From positions 1 through 20,757 of the forward strand of contig PCAG01000029.1 in NCBI GenBank assembly GCA_002730475.1: a DNA stretch of 20,757 nucleotides. Reading direction: 5' to 3'. The notes under the pieces are model-generated. The model worked only from the letters and a program-made list of their open reading frames with translations, was not told where the DNA came from and did no database searches. Both the position numbers and the translations under genes were made by a program. Source of the stretch: Spirochaetales bacterium (GTDB lineage Bacteria > Desulfobacterota_D > UBA1144). Positions 15,558 to 20,757 of this stretch are shown here, piece by piece; the first letter of the stretch is position 1; every line of letters starts with the position of its first letter.

Positions 15558-17075
15558 CTACCTAGTGTCCCACCAAACTTTGACACTCATAATATCAGGA
15601 CTAATAGGCAACCCTGTTTCTGAAACGGTTTCCATATTGTAGTTCAACTCAGATGATGGCCAAGGCATCCTTCGAGGAACTTCATTAATTGGAACTCCAA
15701 ACGTATTGGATATCGTATGTTGGGTACTCCACCCAGAATATGTATCATATGCTGATATAATTTCAGGATAACCTGTTCTCCGCCAATCGTTCCAAGGCTC
15801 AGGTGTACAAAAATTAGCTATATATTTTTGTATCATGATATCCTTGTGCGCATTGGTGCTTGCACTTAGACTAGGCAGTGATGCAAGATAAGTGGTAATG
15901 TCTGCAGCTGCGACACCATTTTCTTCCATATCAGCCTTTATGGCATCACGATAAATAGGATCAGCTGCTCCTGCGCCTGAAATTATGAAGGTTGCTTCAG
16001 CTTCGATAAACTTAACCTCCGCATAATCCATCAAACGTCCTGGAGAATCTCGGGAAGTGAACAATGTTCCGATTCCTGAAACACCATCTTGAGCCTCTCG
16101 AGACACATCTGTTAAAAATGCGCCATTTGCTGTTCCATGATAACCGCCACCCGTTATAGCTTCGTCTGCATGTAAGGGTAAACGGGGATCACTAAGTGAC
16201 TTAAGCAGGTCAATGTAATGGGTAGACATCTGCCTATGCGAGGTTGGAGAATCCGTTGTCCGGGTCCCCGCAAATTTCACTCGATACCAAGGGTTACCTG
16301 CTAAATCTGCACCTGGATATTTAAAATGTGCATTATCTGCATTACTTTTAAATCCATTTGCAACAGCAGCCAGTGCAGCTGAAGCTCTTGCATTTTTATC
16401 ACCAGGAGCTTCCGATAGACGCATTTGATAGCGAGCCTTAAGCGAATAAGCTAATTTTGCCCATTTTGCTGGATCCCCATCATCATAGATTAAATCACCA
16501 CTACCCAATTTAAGTGCATGATTTTCTCCAAAAGCAGTAATCGCTTTATCTATCAATGAGTGTATCGCTGTATAAATATCTTCCTGTTTATCATACTTCG
16601 GTGCCAGAACTGTTGCATCCCAAGCTTCGCTATAGGGAATATCCCCAAACATATCGGTTAAAAACGCCATGGTCCAGGCTTCCATTAAATAGGCAACACC
16701 TACGTAATTTGAAGAACCGTCCTCTTCCGCCATTTTTCCCATTATTCGGGCGTTTTTTATTATGGTCGCATAACCCGTATCATAAACATCACCAAACGTG
16801 AAAAAAGGTTGTCCTACCTGATACAGATCTGTCTCATAGTAGTATCGGGCTTGACTTGAAGATGTTTGCTGTGTCCAGTAAGAGCTTACGTGTGCAGGCC
16901 AGTGATCAAACATATTATGCGAAAATGCAGCTATGATTGGTGCAGCTTGAAGATAAAGAGGTGCTGATGTCGGTGAATTCGGATCATTATTAACATCCAA
17001 AAAAGTATCAGAGCAACCATTTAAAAACAATCCTGCAATCAGAACTGTGGAAAAAAATGAACTTCTTAGTTTCAT
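15558..17075 (-). CDS. susD: SusD/RagB-family outer-membrane lipoprotein (SusD_2 type)
   Basis: Surface lipoprotein that forms the lid of the SusC channel and captures the ligand. I chose ATG 17075 (505 residues) over the longer frame starting at 17129 because AAAGGA lies about nine bases before it and the protein then begins MKLRSSFF, a normal lipoprotein signal with lipobox LFLNGC and Cys21. Family features: SDTFLDVNNDPNSPT after the lipid anchor, AYLMEAWTMAFLTDMFGDIP with SEAWD, the helical AKLAYSLKARYQMRLSEA, YAEVKFIEAEATFI, the diagnostic EPWNDWRRTGYPEI and RMPWPSSELNYN. This is the SusD_2 (PF12771-like) branch. It lies 50 bp behind susC in one operon and is followed by a strong terminator. 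The ligand cannot be read from the sequence; adjoining peptidase genes make peptides as likely as glycans. Confidence 0.92.
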   Translation of the reverse strand: MKLRSSFFSTVLIAGLFLNGCSDTFLDVNNDPNSPTSAPLYLQAAPIIAAFSHNMFDHWPAHVSSYWTQQTSSSQARYYYETDLYQVGQPFFTFGDVYDTGYATIIKNARIMGKMAEEDGSSNYVGVAYLMEAWTMAFLTDMFGDIPYSEAWDATVLAPKYDKQEDIYTAIHSLIDKAITAFGENHALKLGSGDLIYDDGDPAKWAKLAYSLKARYQMRLSEAPGDKNARASAALAAVANGFKSNADNAHFKYPGADLAGNPWYRVKFAGTRTTDSPTSHRQMSTHYIDLLKSLSDPRLPLHADEAITGGGYHGTANGAFLTDVSREAQDGVSGIGTLFTSRDSPGRLMDYAEVKFIEAEATFIISGAGAADPIYRDAIKADMEENGVAAADITTYLASLPSLSASTNAHKDIMIQKYIANFCTPEPWNDWRRTGYPEIISAYDTYSGWSTQHTISNTFGVPINEVPRRMPWPSSELNYNMETVSETGLPISPDIMSVKVWWDTR

Positions 17076-17125
17076 AGTAATAATTCCTTTATTTGAACTT
17101 TTAAACATCTGGTCTCTACCCCTTA

Positions 17126-20100
17126 TCATAACCCAATATCCAAACCAAAATTATAGCTTTTGGTCGGCGGCGGAGTCCACCAATAGTAAGCTTGAGAACC
17201 ATTATCAGTCCCCATAAAGTTAGCTTCAGGATCACCCATCGAAAAATCAGTATCGATCCACAGGTTACGCCCAGACAGATTAAAGCTCAGGCTACTAAAT
17301 GGAGTTTTTTCAACGATGGATTGAGGAAACCTATATGAGTAGGCCAATTCACGCAGTTTAACAAAACTTCCGTCTTCCACTTGATTTTCATGCTGAAGGC
17401 CATATCTCGTATAAAAAGTTCTGTCTTTAGTCAGCTCAACTGTATTCTTTTGCCCTGTTGTTTCATTTACACCAGGCCAAACATGTGTACTACCACGGTC
17501 TTCAGTGATTTTTGCTGTTCCAGCGCGAATTGTATAGTTGAGGTTAAAATTAAGAACATCTCCCCCCCTGCGAATATCAATCAACGCTGATACGGTATGA
17601 TTTTTATATCTGAAGTTTGTCAAAAAGTTCCCCAGCCAGTCCGGCTGAATTTCACCGATGACGACTTGACCATCAGCCACAATTGGCCAACCATCACTAC
17701 CAATTAAATATTCATTATTATCATTCCTTTTATAACCGTATCCGAAAATGACACCGTAACCATGTTCTTTTTCTATTTGGATTGATGGCCAGCTGTATCC
17801 TGCTATATATAGCCTTGTTACCCCGGGCGCCAATTCTACGACTTCACTTTTATTCTTGCCATAGTTAGCTCGAATAGTCCATGTAAAATCGTTCGACTCA
17901 AAAGGGATGGCTTCGATACTTAATTCGGTTCCTTTATTGGATATTTCTCCTGCATTTCGGATCATACTTGTATATCCCGTCCCAGAGGGAACAGGGGTGG
18001 CATAAATCTGATCTTTTGTTGTCCGATTATAAACGCCGAAATCAAGTTTTAAACGCCCTCTAAAAAATCGTAGATCCATCCCAAACTCTGTATCTGTAGT
18101 CATTTCAGGCTTCAGATTTGGATTCCCAAGGCTGTTACTTGCCATATAACCAGCTTGTCCACGGTATGGAAACTGTATAGCCTGGCTGTTCGCTTCATAC
18201 CATTGACCAAAATATGCCGACTCATATGTTGATCCCAATGAATATAGAGGCGCATCAGAACCAACATTCGCAAATGAAGCGCGGATTTTCCCGAAGTAAA
18301 GGGGAGAATCCATTCCAAATCCCAGCAAATCAGTAAATACTAATGATAAGTTTAATGATGGATAAAAGTAAGAATTATTATTTTTCGGTAACGTGGATGC
18401 CCAGTCGTTTCGGCCACTTAAAGAAATATAAAAGATGTCATTGTAATCCAATGCTAATTCCCCATATAATGCATAAAGCCGCCTCTTGGACTCATACTCT
18501 GAAGCGGTCACAGTAGTGTAGTTAGACTCGTGGAAAAAATCAGCAATATTTTGGGTTATCCCATTTAATGCATTATGACTATAATCTTGTATATTGACAT
18601 TAGAACCAACTAATCCATTAAGAGTGATTTGATCCGTGAGTTTTACATCATTAATAAACAGCATAAGATCATTATTGATTTCACTCCTTGAAAGTTTCTG
18701 GCTAAATACGCTGCCAGACCCTCCTACGCGTGGTCTCAGGTTTTCATGTTCACCTCGCGTATCAACATATTTATCTACTCCAACTCGTTCTGTAAGAGTC
18801 GCCCAATTGTTGAAGTTATAAGAAAGAGTTTGAGAAAGAATGTAACGGTCTACTTCACTATGTTGAAGCATATTTTCTGCATACCACCAGGGGCTATCCT
18901 GATATCCACCCCCTGCAGTGACTACAGTTCCATCGTCGTTTTGCCAATTTTTTGCTTCTTTTGTTGCAGGCCATAAACGCATTACACGTTCAGGAGAATT
19001 CCAGCCACCTGGGTGTGGTCCCGCTGTTTTAGTGTTAATGTAGGATAAACTCGTGGCTGACTCAATATCGTTAAAAATATTTTGCTGTACTCTAGCATTG
19101 AATGAAAGTTTTTCAAGCGATGAGCCAGGCATATTCCCGATCTGGTCTATCCAGGTTGTATTTACTAGATAAGTCTGATCTTGACTACCACCCGAAAAGC
19201 CAATACTGTGTTCTTTAAGCGTCCCCATTTTGCCATTATAAAAATCATCTGCATGATTGTTGAAGGGGACTTTCCCATTATAATGTGATTTTACTTCTGC
19301 GCTTTCTTCACCTCTTTTAGGCCCCCAAGATATATCGTACCAACCTCCTCCTCCTTCAAAAGCTGATTCAGCCCAAGCGCCGGATGCAGCATCACCAAAA
19401 ACTGCAAATTTACCGGCATCCCCAGAGTGATACATCTGTTGAGTCCCATCGATAATTGCTGTATCAAAGCGCTGTTTTGTCGAATAATTAATCCTAAATT
19501 TTCCTGCTTCTCCCTTCCTGGTAGTAATAAGTATTACACCATTGGACGCTCTTGACCCATAAAGAGCCGTGGCGCTTGATCCTTTGAGAACCGATATACT
19601 TTCAACATTATTCATATCAATATCCGCTGCCCGGTTAGTAGCGGTAGTACCACCTCCGAGAGGATGAATTCCAGGGATCGGATCCTCATTGTTAGCAATG
19701 GGCACTCCATCGACTACAAACAACGGCTGGTTTTCACCATTTATTGAACTTTCACCACGAATGACAATCCTTGCTGAAGCGCCCGGCTGACCACCAGAAG
19801 ACGTAATCAGCACACCAGAAGTTTTCCCTGATAAAGCATTCACAATGTTTGTGGCAGGAGTTCTACGTAAATCTTGCCCTGAAATCTGGTCAACTTTATA
19901 ACCAATAGCTCTGGAAGCGCGTTCAATTCCCAATGCGGTAACAACGACTTCATCCATTGAAACCGGACTTAGAGTGAGTTGAAAATCTAATTGCGCAGTT
20001 TCACCGCTATTAACAAGTACTACCTGACTTAATTCTGTATAACCAACGTAAGTTACAGTAACAGTATATTCACCCGGTTGAATATTCGAAACAAAATATG

Positions 20101-20272
20101 CTCCCTCTGCATCAGCAGCAGCACCAAAGGAAGTACCTTCCAATACAACATTAGCACCAGGCAATCCTTGTCCATCTGAGGATACAACTCCACTAAGATT
20201 CCCCGTTTGGCTAAGTAGAAAACTTGAAAGAGTAACCGTAATTACTAGAAAACTTAGGCAGGACTTTTTCAT
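17126..20272 (-). CDS. susC: SusC/RagA-family TonB-dependent outer-membrane transporter
   Basis: TonB-linked outer-membrane pore that works with the SusD lid to import large ligands. ATG 20272 (1048 residues) is preferred to the ATG nine codons upstream, because GGAG lies six bases before it and MKKSCLSFLVITVTL is a clean signal peptide ending SFLLSQ. Domains: carboxypeptidase-regulatory-like beta fold (about 22-105, LSGVVSSDGQGLPGANVVLE), TonB-box region MDEVVVTALGIERASRAIGY, plug domain (about 125-245) with IRGESSINGENQPLFVVDGV and the SusC signature VLKGSSATALYGSRASNGVI, then the 22-strand barrel with LSGRNDWASTLPKNN and the aromatic tail TKSYNFGLDIGL. No STN anti-sigma-signalling domain is present, so regulation by FecIR-type signalling is unlikely. 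It is the first gene of a two-gene operon. Confidence 0.95.
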   Translation of the reverse strand: MKKSCLSFLVITVTLSSFLLSQTGNLSGVVSSDGQGLPGANVVLEGTSFGAAADAEGAYFVSNIQPGEYTVTVTYVGYTELSQVVLVNSGETAQLDFQLTLSPVSMDEVVVTALGIERASRAIGYKVDQISGQDLRRTPATNIVNALSGKTSGVLITSSGGQPGASARIVIRGESSINGENQPLFVVDGVPIANNEDPIPGIHPLGGGTTATNRAADIDMNNVESISVLKGSSATALYGSRASNGVILITTRKGEAGKFRINYSTKQRFDTAIIDGTQQMYHSGDAGKFAVFGDAASGAWAESAFEGGGGWYDISWGPKRGEESAEVKSHYNGKVPFNNHADDFYNGKMGTLKEHSIGFSGGSQDQTYLVNTTWIDQIGNMPGSSLEKLSFNARVQQNIFNDIESATSLSYINTKTAGPHPGGWNSPERVMRLWPATKEAKNWQNDDGTVVTAGGGYQDSPWWYAENMLQHSEVDRYILSQTLSYNFNNWATLTERVGVDKYVDTRGEHENLRPRVGGSGSVFSQKLSRSEINNDLMLFINDVKLTDQITLNGLVGSNVNIQDYSHNALNGITQNIADFFHESNYTTVTASEYESKRRLYALYGELALDYNDIFYISLSGRNDWASTLPKNNNSYFYPSLNLSLVFTDLLGFGMDSPLYFGKIRASFANVGSDAPLYSLGSTYESAYFGQWYEANSQAIQFPYRGQAGYMASNSLGNPNLKPEMTTDTEFGMDLRFFRGRLKLDFGVYNRTTKDQIYATPVPSGTGYTSMIRNAGEISNKGTELSIEAIPFESNDFTWTIRANYGKNKSEVVELAPGVTRLYIAGYSWPSIQIEKEHGYGVIFGYGYKRNDNNEYLIGSDGWPIVADGQVVIGEIQPDWLGNFLTNFRYKNHTVSALIDIRRGGDVLNFNLNYTIRAGTAKITEDRGSTHVWPGVNETTGQKNTVELTKDRTFYTRYGLQHENQVEDGSFVKLRELAYSYRFPQSIVEKTPFSSLSFNLSGRNLWIDTDFSMGDPEANFMGTDNGSQAYYWWTPPPTKSYNFGLDIGL

Positions 20273-20308
20273 AACTATCTCCGACGTTTTAATTTTCAAA
20301 TTTCAATC

Positions 20309-20320
20309 ACTAATTGATTT
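20309..20320. promoter_or_regulatory. Upstream element shared with the HExxH gene (copy 2), susC leader
   Basis: ACTAATTGATTT, identical to 15443-15454. It overlaps the imperfect palindrome AATCA-CTAAT-TGATT (20305-20319). It lies 37 bp from the susC ATG, so it would act near or after the transcription start. Confidence 0.3.
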
Positions 20321-20382
20321 GTCGTTCCAAACAAAGTCATAAAAATTAAAGTATGTTATTAATTACGACTTATTCAGAACGC

Positions 20383-20393
20383 TCACTTAGTGA
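20383..20393. promoter_or_regulatory. 11-bp palindrome upstream of susC
   Basis: TCACTTAGTGA is a perfect inverted repeat around a central base pair. Its reverse complement TCACTAAGTGA differs at one base from TCACTAATTGA at 20307-20317, 76 bp away. Two related sites ahead of one gene suggest a dimeric regulator. Confidence 0.35.
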
Positions 20394-20423
20394 AAAATAA
20401 TGATACAGACCTTTACATGTCAA

Positions 20424-20467
20424 GATATAATATAATAATAGATGATATAATATAATAATAGATGATA
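20424..20467. repeat. 20-bp tandem repeat, 2.2 copies
   Basis: GATATAATATAATAATAGAT occurs at 20424-20443 and exactly again at 20444-20463, followed by GATA. Each unit contains TATAAT twice on the plus strand. The repeat starts one base after the TTGACA of the opposite strand. It may be slippage DNA or affect promoter strength. Confidence 0.8.
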
Positions 20468-20678
20468 ATAAATAAACTTAGTCTGCTCACAAAAATACTG
20501 ATATCTGAACACTATTTTTCAATGGTTCAGAAATATTACATGCCTTATCGCTTCATATTTTTCTTTCGTTATTTTGATTTTTAATCTCGTCGAATATAAG
20601 TAAAAAATAATATCATATAAATTATTATGTTATATATTATAATTTAATATTATATATTAGTATCTTAATAATTATACT

Positions 20679-20735
20679 TCTGCAGCTTAAACGTGGGTAG
20701 CTCTCCACCTTAGCCTTCTAAAGTTAAGTTGCAGA
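20679..20735. ncRNA. Candidate structured RNA element: three-way junction
   Basis: Bases 20679-20690 pair with 20724-20735 (12 bp, one G-U). Inside, GTGG (20693-20696) pairs with CCAC (20705-20708) over an 8-base loop, and TTAG (20710-20713 region) pairs with CTAA (20718-20721) over a CCTT loop. The element is richer in G+C than its surroundings. I do not recognise it as a known riboswitch, tRNA or integron attC site. The strand is unknown: it could be a leader on the minus strand toward susC or the 3' part of a plus-strand RNA. Confidence 0.35.
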
Positions 20736-20740
20736 TTATA

Positions 20741-20757
20741 AAAAAGCCTCTCATGAG
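20741..20757. terminator. Half of a terminator-like hairpin cut by the window edge
   Basis: AAAAAGCCTCTCATGAG ends in the self-complementary CTCATGAG (20750-20757). If the next bases are AGGC, a GCCTCTC/GAGAGGC hairpin forms. The A run here would be the T tract for a minus-strand transcript arriving from beyond the window. TATAAT on the minus strand at 20740-20735 directly follows. Confidence 0.35.

Larger units (their letters stand above)
20273..20757. other. 485-bp gene-free A+T-rich region upstream of susC
   Basis: No convincing open reading frame, tRNA or rRNA was seen on either strand. The stretch holds the susC leader, two TCACTAA-type palindromic sites, a 20-bp tandem repeat and a more G+C-rich structured element at the right edge, each described separately. 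A TTGACA (minus strand, 20423-20418) is a possible susC -35 but has no good -10 at 17 bp. Confidence 0.6.

Noticed and set aside
20320..20345. Bacteroides-type -7 promoter element (TGACTTTG, minus strand) ahead of susC
   Set aside because: It departs from TAnnTTTG and no TTTG lies at the right distance upstream.
20400..20480. CRISPR array
   Set aside because: Only two adjacent repeat units with no spacers; a simple tandem duplication.
20683..20731. Integron attC-like site, suggested by GTTAAGT inside the right-edge inverted repeat
   Set aside because: The partner core site does not match the RYYYAAC pattern, and the interior folds as two hairpins, not as one stem.

Overview
The window is A+T-rich bacterial DNA. 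A SusC/SusD outer-membrane pair, a secreted SusD_2-type lipoprotein, a formylglycine sulfatase, a secreted mutarotase and lipoprotein peptidases point to the Bacteroidota/FCB group. The SusC N-terminal extension and a clear sigma70-like promoter (TTGAAA, 16 bp, TATAAT) ahead of araB would also fit a non-Bacteroidia FCB lineage such as Marinimicrobia or Balneolota. This placement is inferred; no rRNA or marker gene is present.

Left half (1-7306, all minus strand, transcribed right to left): an L-arabinose catabolic operon in the order araB (ribulokinase), araD (ribulose-5-phosphate 4-epimerase), an SSS-family Na+/sugar symporter, araA (isomerase) and a secreted galM-like mutarotase. The 5' part of a sulfatase gene follows and runs off the window edge. 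The genes are packed with overlaps or very short gaps. Together they epimerise, import, isomerise, phosphorylate and epimerise arabinose to D-xylulose 5-phosphate. The sulfatase suggests, without proving, a sulfated arabinose-containing polysaccharide as source. The single promoter region (7307-7472) carries an 8-bp direct repeat placed like an operator.

Middle (7473-15393): four probable secreted or periplasmic peptidase-type proteins. Two on the plus strand are a prolyl-oligopeptidase lipoprotein and a 980-residue TPR protein with an HExxH domain in its centre. Two on the minus strand are a DUF885-family protein whose HExxGH motif reads HGxxGH, and a 329-residue HExxH protein. The two HExxH proteins share a zinc-site layout with the anthrax lethal factor (M34) group. 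A short decayed copy of the 329-residue gene's 3' end lies just downstream of it.

Right part (15394-20757): a strong terminator, then susD and susC (minus strand, susC first), then about 485 bp of very A+T-rich non-coding DNA. That stretch has a palindrome, a 20-bp tandem repeat and, at the extreme edge, a compact sequence able to fold as a three-way junction beside a truncated terminator-like hairpin. The neighbourhood of peptidases makes peptides a plausible substrate for this SusCD pair; this is inference.
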